NCBI RefSeq assembly: GCF_016917755.1
Contig: NZ_CP070326.1
Span: 744,001 to 808,000 of the forward strand
Direction of reading: 5' to 3'
DNA: 64,000 nucleotides
Origin: Streptomyces noursei
Lineage (GTDB): Bacteria > Actinomycetota > Actinomycetes > Streptomycetales > Streptomycetaceae
How positions within the stretch are numbered: position 1 is the first letter of the stretch; each line of letters begins with the position of its first letter. Positions 37,233-46,101 of the stretch are shown here, in pieces. Below the pieces are notes generated by a model that saw only the letters and a list, made by a program, of their open reading frames with translations, did not search any database and was not told the DNA's origin. The translations under genes were made by a program, and so were the position numbers.

Positions 37233-38710
37233 CTGCGCCGCTCGTGGTCCCCCGCCTCGGCTCCCGACTCACGCCGCCGCTCCGTCAGTCGGGCAAGGTG
37301 GTCGGCGCGCAGCGCGGTGACCACTCCGAGGGCGGAGAGGGCGGCGAAACCGAGCAGCAGGCAGCGCGCGGAGGTGAGCATCGTCGGGCCGCCCAGGTTG
37401 ACCAGGAGGCCGGCGACCGCCGCGCCGAACGCCGTCGCCATCGTCAGCACGGTCGCGATGGCCGCGGCGGCCTTCTCCCCCTCCGCCTTGTCCGGTGTGC
37501 TGCTCATCGCGGCAACGGACAGGTGGGGCATGGCCAGGCCGATCCCCGTGCCGGCGAGGAGAAGCACGGGCAGCCATGCGAGGACCAGGAGCAGTGGCGC
37601 GTCGCGCTGTTGGAGGAGAGCGAGCGCGGCGAGGCCGGCCGCGAGGAGAGCGGGCCCCGCCACCCGCAGCCGCCGGACCGTCCGTTGCCGGCGCGCCGAG
37701 GAGCTGACGACCTGGCTCGCCGACCAGCCCAGTGACAACGCCGCCCCGAAGAACCCGGCAGCGACCGGCGGCAGTCCGCCCATGCGCTGGCCGAACAGCG
37801 GCAGGAAGGTCTCCACCGCGACGCCGGCCGCGAGGAACACGACGGTCAGGTAGACCCACCGCAACGCGGATCCGGCCCGGTAGGTCTGACGCGGCAGGAC
37901 TCGGACCCGACTCCGCCGCTCCGTCACCACGAACGCCATCACCAGCATCAGTGCCAACGCGATGAACGCCACCATCAGGACCTTGTTCGCGAGGATTCCG
38001 GCGACGCTCACGGCGCCCGCGGCCCCCACGACCAACACCAAGGCACTCAGCGGCACTTCAGCCGGGTCCACCCCGTCCCGGCCGCTCCGCGGCAGCACAC
38101 GAGGGACGAACACCGCCATCGCCCCCGAGGCGACGGCCAGCACGACGAACGCCGGTCGCCAGGAGCCGAACTGGGCGAAGAGCCCGCCCAGAGCCGGACC
38201 GACGAAGTTGCCCAGGCCGAACATGGCGGAGATCAGCGCGCTGCCCCGCACCCACAGATGACGCGGCAGCGCCGAGTAGATCAAGGCGAACCCCAGACCG
38301 GTCAACAGGCCCGCCCCCAGTCCTTGCGCACCGCGGCCGACCAGCAGCACGGGCATCGCCGGACTGGCCGCGCACACCGCCGACCCGACGGCGAAGACGC
38401 CGAATCCGATCAGGTAGGAGCCGATATTGCCGTAGCGGGAGAGGGTTCGGCTCACGAGCATGGTCGCGACGACCTGGGCGGTCAGGAAGACGGTCGCGTT
38501 CCATGCGTAGAGGCGTTCACCGCCGATGTCTGCGACCGCCGTCGGCAACAGGCTCGCGGCGAGATAGATGTTGACGGCGCCGATCAGCACGCCCCCGGCC
38601 AGCACCGCCGCGGTACCGAAATGGCTGCCGAGTTCCCGCCACGAACCGACTCTCTGACTGTCGTACACGTGCCGACTCCGTTCCTGGGTTGCTTGGTTCC
38701 CAGGCATCAT
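37229..38710 (-). CDS. MFS transporter, 14-helix drug-efflux type
   Basis: 493 residues. The hydrophobicity pattern fits 12-14 helices. Motif A-like loop RTLSRYGNIGSYLIG, motif C region GFALIYSALP and the GNFVGPALGGLFAQFGSWR segment are typical of the DHA2/EmrB-like group. Proton-driven export of a small molecule is likely. ATG codons at 38710 and 38707 and a GTG a few codons later are all possible starts. First gene of a two-gene unit with the Nudix hydrolase, divergent from the NTF2-like gene. Confidence 0.9.
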   Translation of the reverse strand: MMPGNQATQERSRHVYDSQRVGSWRELGSHFGTAAVLAGGVLIGAVNIYLAASLLPTAVADIGGERLYAWNATVFLTAQVVATMLVSRTLSRYGNIGSYLIGFGVFAVGSAVCAASPAMPVLLVGRGAQGLGAGLLTGLGFALIYSALPRHLWVRGSALISAMFGLGNFVGPALGGLFAQFGSWRPAFVVLAVASGAMAVFVPRVLPRSGRDGVDPAEVPLSALVLVVGAAGAVSVAGILANKVLMVAFIALALMLVMAFVVTERRSRVRVLPRQTYRAGSALRWVYLTVVFLAAGVAVETFLPLFGQRMGGLPPVAAGFFGAALSLGWSASQVVSSSARRQRTVRRLRVAGPALLAAGLAALALLQQRDAPLLLVLAWLPVLLLAGTGIGLAMPHLSVAAMSSTPDKAEGEKAAAAIATVLTMATAFGAAVAGLLVNLGGPTMLTSARCLLLGFAALSALGVVTALRADHLARLTERRRESGAEAGDHERRR

Positions 38711-38881
38711 GGCGGGGCGGGGAGACCCGGTAATCCGGCATAACGGACGCGATCCACATCACACCTCAACGGCGGGGGTGACGCGGCCACTTGATGGATT
38801 CCGCGACGAGGCACGCCGGCCCGCCCCTCCCTCGCGGTGCCCCCCTCTACCCAGGGGTGCGCCCACATGGTACTCATGCTT

Positions 38882-38909
38882 CTGACTACTCAATTTTATG
38901 AGTAGTCAG
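38882..38909. promoter_or_regulatory. 28-bp operator, HxlR/YodB-like dyad
   Basis: CTGACTACTCA and TGAGTAGTCAG pair exactly across a 6-bp ATTTTA spacer. The TACT...AGTA layout resembles HxlR/YodB-family operators. It lies between the MFS gene and the NTF2-like gene, covers an in-frame ATG at 38898, and so argues that the NTF2 protein starts downstream. No HxlR gene is adjacent. Confidence 0.7.
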
Positions 38910-38981
38910 GGATCCGGTGCAGGGCGCGGGCCGGCCGCGCACGCGACGCGCCGGAAGGACGAGCAGGAATGGGGACCAACC

Positions 38982-39428
38982 GTGACCACAGTCGCCGCAC
39001 GCTTCCGCACCGCCGTCGAGAACCGCGATCTCGCAGCCCTGGAGGCGCTGTTCACCGACGGCATCCGCCTCTACAGCCCGGTGAAGTTCCGGCCCTTCGA
39101 AGGCAAGCCGGCGGTAATGGGCCTGTTCGCCGTGCTGCTGCGCACCTTCGAGGACTTCCGCTACGTCGGCGACTTCGCCGGCAGTTCCCAGACCAGCGTG
39201 GACGGCACGACGGCGCCCTCCTCCGTGCTGCTCTTCCGTGCCACCGTCAACGGCAAGCAGATCCACGGCATCGACCTGCTGCACCACGACGAGGACGCGA
39301 CCCAGGACGGCCGGATCAAGGAGATCACGGTGATGGTCCGGCCGCAGTCGGCCGTCCAGGCACTGGGCGAGGCGGTGCTCGCCGGGCTGGTGGCCGACGG
39401 ACTGGTTCCGACCCCGGCCGACCGGTAG
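38982..39428 (+). CDS. NTF2-like/SnoaL-fold protein
   Basis: 148 residues from GTG with GGAATGGGGA upstream; an ATG at 38898 would add 28 unconserved residues and lies in the operator. The cone-shaped NTF2 fold is suggested by the first helix FRTAVENRDLAALEALF, the F-T-D-G-I-R-L-Y-S-P strand, PFEGKPAVMGLF and the C-terminal hydrophobic strands with IHGIDLLHHDE. Such proteins are small-molecule binding, isomerase or cyclase folds; no specific role can be given. Followed by a terminator. Confidence 0.82.
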   Translation: MTTVAARFRTAVENRDLAALEALFTDGIRLYSPVKFRPFEGKPAVMGLFAVLLRTFEDFRYVGDFAGSSQTSVDGTTAPSSVLLFRATVNGKQIHGIDLLHHDEDATQDGRIKEITVMVRPQSAVQALGEAVLAGLVADGLVPTPADR

Positions 39429-39488
39429 CGGCGGCGGCACCCGCTCATGGAGGGACCGGGTGGATGCCTGCCTGCGACGGGCGCGGGC

Positions 39489-39520
39489 GGCGCGGCCAAT
39501 CCCCCAATGTTGGCCGCGCC
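39489..39520 (+). terminator. Terminator of the NTF2-like gene
   Basis: GGCGCGGCCAA (39489-39499) and TTGGCCGCGCC (39510-39520) pair perfectly. Confidence 0.75.
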
Positions 39521-39949
39521 ACCCGTCGCACCGCCGCTCTAGACGAGCAACCCCTGTGGTGGCACACGCATGCCGGAGCCGGCGACTGCGGCCGGCGCAT
39601 ACGGCGCCGGTGCCCCCGTGATCCCCCGGACACGCCACGGGCCCCGCCTCCTGGGCAGCAGGACGGGGACCATCGCGGAGGCGACCACGACCAGCCTCCG
39701 AACGGCCCGGTTGACATCCGGTTCGCGGCGGGCGCCTCTCACCACTTCACCACCGATCGCCCCAGTACCGCGTCGAGCCCGTCCTCGTACCCCCTCGGCA
39801 TCGGCGTCGTCGTGGTCACCCTGCTGCTGACGCTCCTGGAGAAGTAGCAGCCCGCCTCCGCCCAACTCGCCTTACTGATAAGGCCCGACACCGATCTCCT
39901 CCTGACGTGCCAGGAGCCGCGGCCCCGGCCATGCCCCATCGGACAGGCC
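39521..39949. other. 429-bp gene-free stretch
   Basis: No frame with a believable start and codon use. Short hydrophobic pieces (for example LGIGVVVVTLLLTLLEK ending at 39847) could be remnants of a small membrane protein. Confidence 0.4.
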
Positions 39950-40300
39950 CTAACGCAGGACCGCCAGGACGAGGGTGGCGACGGCCAGTCCCAGGTACCC
40001 GGCGGGCCCGGCCAAGGTCGCGTAGGCCCGTGTCCGGACGTGTGCGACGACCGCGCCGACGAAGAAGAGGACCAGTCCCCCGGCGGCGGCCGTGCCGAGC
40101 GGCCCCACTCCCAGGAGCCCCAGCAGGAGGCCCACCGCTCCGGCGCCCTTGAGTGCGCCGAGCCACGGGAGCCAGGACCGCGGCACCCCGACCGCGGCGG
40201 AGTTGGCGAGCACGAACTCGGCCCTCGCCAGGTCCGCGACCGCGATCCCCGCGTTCGCCGCGATCGTGATGACGGTGATGATCACGTAGGCCATGTCCAT
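39950..40300 (-). CDS. DoxX-family membrane protein
   Basis: 116 residues from the ATG with AGGC upstream. Four hydrophobic helices with the DoxX-like pattern: ANAGIAVADLARAEFVLANSAAVGVP, then LPWLGALKGAGAVGLLLGL, FFVGAVVAHVR and a final helix. DoxX proteins are small quinone/redox-linked membrane proteins. Divergent from the LysR gene, which probably controls it. Confidence 0.85.
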   Translation of the reverse strand: MDMAYVIITVITIAANAGIAVADLARAEFVLANSAAVGVPRSWLPWLGALKGAGAVGLLLGLLGVGPLGTAAAGGLVLFFVGAVVAHVRTRAYATLAGPAGYLGLAVATLVLAVLR

Positions 40301-40450
40301 GAGCCGACGCCTCCCTTTCCGATACCGTTCCGAGCCCCCGAGGCGGCAGGTCCGCCGGCCGGTCACGGCCACGCGGCGCCGCCGGGCCCGGTGACCAGGC
40401 TCGTCGTGCCGTCGCCCGACGTCCAATACCTGCGGCTATAACCTGACGGC

Positions 40451-41359
40451 ATGGATGTCGACACCCGGCTGTTGCGTTACTTCGTCGCCGTGGCGGAGGA
40501 CGGCAGCCTGACCCATGCCGCACAGCGCCTGTTCGTGTCCCAGCCGGCGCTGACCAAGCAGATCAAGCAGTTGGAGACGCAGCTCGGGGTGCTCCTGTTC
40601 ACCCGGTCCCGGACCGGTATGGCCTTGACGGCGGCGGGGCGCGCCCTGGCCGAGCGGGTGCCCGCGCTGCTGGCCGACTGGGAGCGGACGCTGCGGGAGG
40701 CCAAGGCCGCGGCGAGCCGGGCGCAGCGCGTGCTGCGGGTCGGTTTCGTGGCCAGTGGCGCCAACGAGGCGACGCCGCGCATCGTCGCGGACTTCGCGCG
40801 ACGCCGGCCGGGCTGGCGCGCGGAGATGCGGCAGGCCGCTTGGTCCAACCCGTCCGCCGGGCTGGCCGACGCGGAGGTCGATGTCGCCCTGGTGCGGCTG
40901 CCGTTCCCCGGCCAGGACGCGGTGCACCTCGTGCCGCTGCTCACCGAGCCGCGCTGGGTGGCGCTCGCCGACGCGCACCCCCTGGCCTCCCGCGAGGTCA
41001 TCCCGTTCCGGGAACTCTGGGACGAGCCGTTCGTGGCCGCTCCGGCGGAGACGGGCGACTGGCGGAACCACTGGCTGGCCGCCGACGAACGCGAGGGCCG
41101 CCCGGTCCGCGTCGGCGCGGTCACCGACCAGCCGGACGACTGGCTCAGCGCGATCGCCAACGGCTACGGCATCGCGCTCGCTCCGGAGTCCGCGTCCCGT
41201 TTCTACGCCCGTCCCGGCGTCACCTACCGCCCGGTCACCGGTGTCAGTCCCAGTCGGGTGGCCGTCGCCTGGGCGCCGGCGGACGACACCAACGCGGTCG
41301 TGCAGGACTTCGTGCGGTGCTGTCGCGACAGCCTGGGACAGGCCCGCGGGACCGCCTGA
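40451..41359 (+). CDS. LysR-family transcriptional regulator
   Basis: 302 residues. Winged HTH LLRYFVAVAEDGSLTHAAQRLFVSQPALTKQIKQLE is followed by the linker helix and a periplasmic-binding-like effector domain of normal length. The start ATG is only 10 nt after an ATA-N8-TAT dyad (about 40426-40440), a possible LysR site shared with the divergent DoxX gene. Effector unknown. Confidence 0.93.
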   Translation: MDVDTRLLRYFVAVAEDGSLTHAAQRLFVSQPALTKQIKQLETQLGVLLFTRSRTGMALTAAGRALAERVPALLADWERTLREAKAAASRAQRVLRVGFVASGANEATPRIVADFARRRPGWRAEMRQAAWSNPSAGLADAEVDVALVRLPFPGQDAVHLVPLLTEPRWVALADAHPLASREVIPFRELWDEPFVAAPAETGDWRNHWLAADEREGRPVRVGAVTDQPDDWLSAIANGYGIALAPESASRFYARPGVTYRPVTGVSPSRVAVAWAPADDTNAVVQDFVRCCRDSLGQARGTA

Positions 41360-41422
41360 CCAGCACCGCCTCGCCGCATCGGCCCCCGGCACGGCCGCTG
41401 ACGGAGGATGGTAAAAGGGGGC

Positions 41423-42160
41423 ATGGCTGTCATACACAACACCACCCTCAGACCCACCAAATTGGAGCTGCTCACCACCTGGCTCCCGAGCCGGCCCTGG
41501 TACCGCGGCACCGGCCGGGAGCCGCAGCTGGCCCGAGTGGGCGGCTTCCGGCTGGACGATCCGCAGGGCGAGGTGGGAATCGAGTGCCTGGTGGTCACCG
41601 ACCGGTCCGGTGACGCGCCGGTCTCGTACTTCGTCCCGCTCACCTACCGCGGGGCACCGCTCGACGGTGCCGAGCAGGGCCTCGTCGGCACCCTGGAGCA
41701 CGGCATACTGGGCCGTCGCTGGATCTACGACGGGGCCCACGACCCCGTGCTCGCCACCGAGTTGCTCGCCCTCTTCCAGGGGCGCGCCGAACCGCAGGCA
41801 CAGGACGCCTCCGATGCCCGGGACGAGTCGGTCCACCACCACCTCGGTGAGGGCGCCGAGGCAGCCGCGATCGGTTCGTTGCGGATGGTGGGCGCGGCGA
41901 CCGTCGTCAGCGGGCCGGACGGCACCGACCTCACCCTGGACACCATCACGGAGGCGGCGGCCGACGGGCGGCCGGGGCACGCTCCCGCCACCCTCGCCCT
42001 GCACATCGGGCGCGTGCTGGAACCGCTGGCCCAGGAGGGCGCCACCGGCCGTGCGGACACCGTCCCGCAGTGCCTGGGTTCCCTCACCGGTGTCTGGCAG
42101 TCGGCCGACGGCACGGAGGCCCGCGGCCTGTTCGCCACCCTCGGCGCCGCGGAGCGCTGA
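41423..42160 (+). CDS. Stand-alone maltokinase N-terminal-cap-like protein
   Basis: 245 residues from ATG with AAAGGGGG upstream. The first 100 residues follow the maltokinase cap pattern (LELLTTWLPSRPWYRG, VGGFRLDDPQGEVGIECLVV and YFVPLTYRGAPLDG), and the C-terminal half has VVSGPDGTDLTLDTI. The kinase domain that normally follows is absent, so it is not a kinase on its own. Family members may bind sugar-metabolism partners. Single gene downstream of LysR. Confidence 0.75.
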   Translation: MAVIHNTTLRPTKLELLTTWLPSRPWYRGTGREPQLARVGGFRLDDPQGEVGIECLVVTDRSGDAPVSYFVPLTYRGAPLDGAEQGLVGTLEHGILGRRWIYDGAHDPVLATELLALFQGRAEPQAQDASDARDESVHHHLGEGAEAAAIGSLRMVGAATVVSGPDGTDLTLDTITEAAADGRPGHAPATLALHIGRVLEPLAQEGATGRADTVPQCLGSLTGVWQSADGTEARGLFATLGAAER

Positions 42161-42218
42161 CGCGCGTCCCGCGGCGCCGCTGCCGACCGCGACCGCGGAC
42201 GACCGGGGCGGAACAAGC

Positions 42219-42545
42219 GTGCTGCGCACGACCGACACCGCCACCGTCGGCGGGGCGGACATCGCTGCCTGGCGGGCCGCCACCGACAAGCGGCGCGCCG
42301 TCCGACGGTTCGCGGTGGCGGGCATCCCGCACGCCCCGACCCTCGCCCTGGACGCTCCGAGCCGTGCGGACGTGCTCGATGCCTTCGCCGCACTGGGGCG
42401 TGATGTCTGGGCCCGGCCCACGACGGGCGTCGGCGGCGAGCACGTCTTCCACATCACGGGCGTTCAACGGCTTTTCGAGGTCGCCGACTTCTACGCCGAC
42501 CTCGGTCAGGCGTGGCTGCTGTCTGAGGACGCCCGCAATGTCTAA
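42219..42545 (+). pseudogene. ATP-grasp ligase fragment
   Basis: A 108-codon frame (from GTG 42219) encodes the N-terminal part of an ATP-grasp domain: ADIAAWRAATDKRRAVRRFAVAGIPHAPT, FAALGRDVWARPTTGVGGEHVFHI and GQAWLLSEDARNV, where the frame stops. Complete enzymes need about 150 further residues with the catalytic metal-binding motifs, so this is a truncated remnant. The next 290 bp hold no continuation. Confidence 0.65.
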
Positions 42546-42833
42546 TTTACCTGCGCCGGGGCGGAGTTCCGGACGGCCGGGGCGGCGACCGGGGCGTGGT
42601 CCGGTGGGGCGGGTGGGTTGCGTGCTTCCGGGTGAACAGTGCGACCGGGTGGGCGCGCCGGATTCGAAATACGGGCTCTCTTGCCCCTTATTGCCTTGTG
42701 ACCGATCCTGTGGACATGGCGATGGTGTTGCTGGGCCGCTTATCCGCGGTGCCTGCGGAGGCCGAAGGGGAGGAACGCCGCTCGGCGGACGTGCGACGGC
42801 GCGGCCCGGGGAGCGAGGACGCCGGTGCGGGCC
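42546..42833. other. Gene-free stretch
   Basis: 288 bp between the ATP-grasp remnant and the first cluster regulator; no gene seen. Confidence 0.4.
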
Positions 42834-44183
42834 TCATCGGGCCGTCGTGCGCAGACGTTCCCGGAATGCCTTGACGTGGGGGTTGCGCTGGTAGGGCGCG
42901 AGGCGGTGGGCCAGCCGCGGCAGGGTGCCGTGCACGGACCCCGCGGCGAGCTGCCGGTGGTGGCGCAGGGCCTGGAAGGAGTGGTCCACGGCCGCGTCGA
43001 CGTCGTGCAGGGCGATCAGGGTGTGCGCGAGCTGGGCGTGCAGCAGGGTGCGGGCCTTGTGGTGGTCGGCCGGCCGACTGGCGAGGGAGTTCTCCAGTTC
43101 GGTCAGGGCGGACTTGTGGTCGCCGAGACATGAGAGGACCTCGGCGCGCTGGTAGCGCAGCGCGGTCTCCGGGTAGCTGGTGAAGGGGCCCTCGGGGCCG
43201 GTGGCGCGCGCCAGGTGCTGCTCCGCGGCGAGCAGGTCGGCGGCCGCGGCACGGCTCTCGCCGGCGCCGGCCCGGACGACGGCGCGCCCGGCGTAGAGGT
43301 AGGCACGGACGGCGCTGGGTACCGCCGACCCGGCTATCTCGGTGGCGGCCTCGCCGAGCGCGAGGGCCTGGTGGTGGTCGCCGAACTGATGCGCCTGCAC
43401 GCTCAGGCAGCGCAGCACGATCGCGTAGGAGCCCAGGTCACCGGCGGCGCGGGCGAGTTCGAGGGCGATGTCGTAGTAGTGCTGGGCGAGGGCGGGGTGG
43501 CCCGTCTCCGAGGTGCGGCCGGCCAGGAGGAGGGTCAGGTGGGCGGCGCCGCTGAGGAGGGCGTGCCGGACCGCCTGATGCGCCGGGGCGGTGAGCAGCG
43601 GCACCACTTCCGTGGCCAGATACCCCGCCAGCGCGGACCGGCCGTGGGCGCCGCCGTGCCGCTCCCCCAGCAGGACGCTGCGGGCCGCCACGACCTCCAG
43701 CCGTACGGGGGCCGCGGCGGATGCCTGAGGCGCGCGCGGGTCGGCCGGGGGCAGGGCCACGGGTCGGCGCCCCCAGCCGGCGACGACGGGTGGCGGGGCG
43801 GAGAGGACGGCGCGGGCCAGCTCGGCCCTGCGGGCGGGGTCCGCCTCGGCGCGGCAGAGGGCGGCCAGCCGGTGGACGGGGTCGCCGCCGTGCAGCGCGG
43901 AACTGAGCGCGCCACCGGTGAGGTCGGGGTCGGGGAATCCGGCGTCCCGGGGCGTCAGTCGGCGGCCGAGGCGGCGGCTCAGCGCCTGGCCGATCAGGTG
44001 TCCGACCGGGGGGCGGGGGCGTGCCCCGCCCAGCCAACGGGCCACCGACGTGCGGTCGTAGCGCAGCCGGAGACCTTGGGCGCTGCCGAGGGCGTTGACG
44101 GCGCGGGCGAGGTCCCTGGCGGTCCAGTCGGCCTCGGCCAACAGTGCCGCGAGCATACGGTTGGGGCGGCGCGGGGGCGTCAT
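42834..44183 (-). CDS. HTH-TPR regulator of the adjacent biosynthetic cluster
   Basis: 449 residues from the ATG beginning MTPPRRPNRMLAALL; upstream in-frame starts add an unconserved tail. An N-terminal HTH-like helical domain (LLAEADWTARDLARAVNALGS, YDRTSVARWLGGARPRPP) precedes about 300 residues of tetratricopeptide-like helix pairs. It is a paralogue of the gene at 44611, sharing layout and motifs (YDRT.VA.WL.G.RP.PPV). Divergent from it across a 427-bp region. Such regulators are typical of Streptomyces metabolite clusters. Confidence 0.8.
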   Translation of the reverse strand: MTPPRRPNRMLAALLAEADWTARDLARAVNALGSAQGLRLRYDRTSVARWLGGARPRPPVGHLIGQALSRRLGRRLTPRDAGFPDPDLTGGALSSALHGGDPVHRLAALCRAEADPARRAELARAVLSAPPPVVAGWGRRPVALPPADPRAPQASAAAPVRLEVVAARSVLLGERHGGAHGRSALAGYLATEVVPLLTAPAHQAVRHALLSGAAHLTLLLAGRTSETGHPALAQHYYDIALELARAAGDLGSYAIVLRCLSVQAHQFGDHHQALALGEAATEIAGSAVPSAVRAYLYAGRAVVRAGAGESRAAAADLLAAEQHLARATGPEGPFTSYPETALRYQRAEVLSCLGDHKSALTELENSLASRPADHHKARTLLHAQLAHTLIALHDVDAAVDHSFQALRHHRQLAAGSVHGTLPRLAHRLAPYQRNPHVKAFRERLRTTAR

Positions 44184-44610
44184 GATCTGTGTGCCTCGCT
44201 CACTGGTCGGGCTTTCCGGCTCGGGAGTAGGCCGGGATCGCGGGCCTTTCAACACGTTCACGCTTCCCACCGCGATCAGGCGTTCCGCCCCGGCTCGATT
44301 CATGGTTCCGTTGGTGGACGGTTGTTGGCTACGGCTCGATGGTCCGCGAGGCGCCTTTCCGGCCACGGGAAGACTGCCCCGAAAGAATTACGCGGACACC
44401 CCCGAGGGCCCCGCCCGCCGTGGGTAGGAATCCAATCAGGCACAACGGCACGACCAGGTACGGACATCACTCCCCATGAACTTCTTTCGTCCCTTCCGTT
44501 TCTCCGGTTGCCCTCGTCCGCGCGACCCCGGCGCAACCGTGGAATTGACGCGGAATGATGCGGGTGGGGCTACCGGTCCGGAACCCGAACCACCGCGCCG
44601 GGAGTCGTAG
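44184..44610. promoter_or_regulatory. 427-bp divergent promoter region between the paired regulators
   Basis: No gene. The stretch is less GC-rich than its surroundings and separates the divergent HTH-TPR genes; it should hold both promoters. I found no strong dyad. Confidence 0.5.
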
Positions 44611-45975
44611 GTGTCGCCGTCACGCCGCCGCAATCAGAACTTGCGGGCCCTGCTGGCAGAGGCCCGCTGGACGCAGGCGGCGCTGGCGCGCACGGTCAAT
44701 GCCCTCGCCGCGGAAATAGACCTCGACCTGAATTACGACCGCACGGCCGTCGCGCACTGGCTCAGCGGGACCCGCCCGGCGCCACCGGTGCCGGAGTTGA
44801 TCGCCGAGGCACTGACCCGTCGGCTGGGCCGCTCGGTCTCCCCCGCCGCGGCGGGGCTCGTCGGGGAGCCGTCCGCACCGGCGGGCGGGCGGCTCCCCCT
44901 TTCCAGCATCCCGATCAGCACCGCCCTCACCGAGCTGTGCAGCATGGAGAACGACCCCGCCCGCCGGGCCTCGGCCCGGATGCTGCCGTACCGGGAAGCG
45001 GAGTTGGCGAAGGTCGCGGCCGGGTCGGCGGGCCGGGCGCCGAAGCCCCCGGTGCCGCGCGGGGAGCAGGACGCCGGGGACGACCTCGGGGTGGTCCGGC
45101 TCGCGGTGCGCTTCTACTCCGCCTCCTTCGACGCGCACGGCGGGCGGCGGGCGCGCTCGGCGCTGGCCGCGTACCTCGCGGACGACATCGCTCCGCTGCT
45201 GCGCGAGCGGGAGGGCCACGATCAGCGCCGCGGGCTGCTGGTGGAGGCGTCCCGGCTGTCGTTCCTGCTCGCCCGGATGTATCAGGACGCGTCCGTGCAC
45301 GGGCTCGCCCAGCGCCACTTCTCCACCGCTCTGCGGCTCGCCGACGAGTCCGGGGACGCCACGGCGCGCGCCGTCGTCCTGCGCGGGCTGAGCGCCCAGG
45401 GGCTCGCGTTGGGGCACCGGCGGATCGCCCTGTCCACGGCCGAGGCGGCGGCCGCCACCCGGGCGTCGGACGGTCCGGCCCGGGCGTTCCTGCTGTCCCA
45501 ACTCGCCGTGGCGCAGGCGGCCTGCGGGCGGCACCGGGCCGCGCGGGAGTCGCTCGGCCGGGCCGAGAACGCGCTGGCCCGGGGCGAGGGTGCCGGCGCG
45601 GCGGAACCCTTCACGGCATATTCATCTGGCTCGTTGGAATTCCAGACCGCCGAGGTCCTCCGGTACACGGGCGACCTGCCGGCCGCGCGCGCCGCCCTGG
45701 CCAACTCGCTGGCCCGCCGGTCCGACCAGGACCACCGGGGCATGGCGCTGAGTTTTGCCCAGCACGCGGAAATACTCATGGGTCTCGGTCATGTGGAAGA
45801 GGCCTGTGCGTCCTGGAATTCGTTCCTGGACCACTATGTCCATCTGCGGTCCGGGGCCGCGGATCTCGCCGCGGGCCGGCTGCGTCAGCTGCTCACGCCC
45901 TTCCGGAATCTCCCGGTGGCGACCGCGGTGTTGCACCGTGCGTTCGCCGTGACGTCACCCTCTCAGCACTCCTGA
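44611..45975 (+). CDS. HTH-TPR regulator (paralogue)
   Basis: 454 residues from GTG with GGGAG upstream. N-terminal HTH domain LLAEARWTQAALARTVNALA and YDRTAVAHWLSGTRPAPP, then tetratricopeptide-like helices to the end (e.g. LAQRHFSTALRLADESGD). It precedes the acyltransferase gene on the same strand by about 125 bp and is the likely pathway-specific activator. Having two divergent paralogues suggests paired or hetero-oligomeric control. Confidence 0.82.
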   Translation: MSPSRRRNQNLRALLAEARWTQAALARTVNALAAEIDLDLNYDRTAVAHWLSGTRPAPPVPELIAEALTRRLGRSVSPAAAGLVGEPSAPAGGRLPLSSIPISTALTELCSMENDPARRASARMLPYREAELAKVAAGSAGRAPKPPVPRGEQDAGDDLGVVRLAVRFYSASFDAHGGRRARSALAAYLADDIAPLLREREGHDQRRGLLVEASRLSFLLARMYQDASVHGLAQRHFSTALRLADESGDATARAVVLRGLSAQGLALGHRRIALSTAEAAAATRASDGPARAFLLSQLAVAQAACGRHRAARESLGRAENALARGEGAGAAEPFTAYSSGSLEFQTAEVLRYTGDLPAARAALANSLARRSDQDHRGMALSFAQHAEILMGLGHVEEACASWNSFLDHYVHLRSGAADLAAGRLRQLLTPFRNLPVATAVLHRAFAVTSPSQHS

Positions 45976-46101
45976 GACGCCGCGCCGCCTGCGCGTTCAC
46001 CCCTTTCAACAGACCCGGACCCGAAACGTGGACCACGGGTCCGGAGAGGGTTGTTGAATGACATAACACCGACCGGAAACGAACGGAAACGGGATGTGGA
46101 A

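Noticed and set aside
38898..38981. ATG 38898 as start of the NTF2-like protein
   Set aside because: It lies inside a perfect operator dyad and the added residues are low-complexity; the GTG at 38982 has a better ribosome site and begins the fold.
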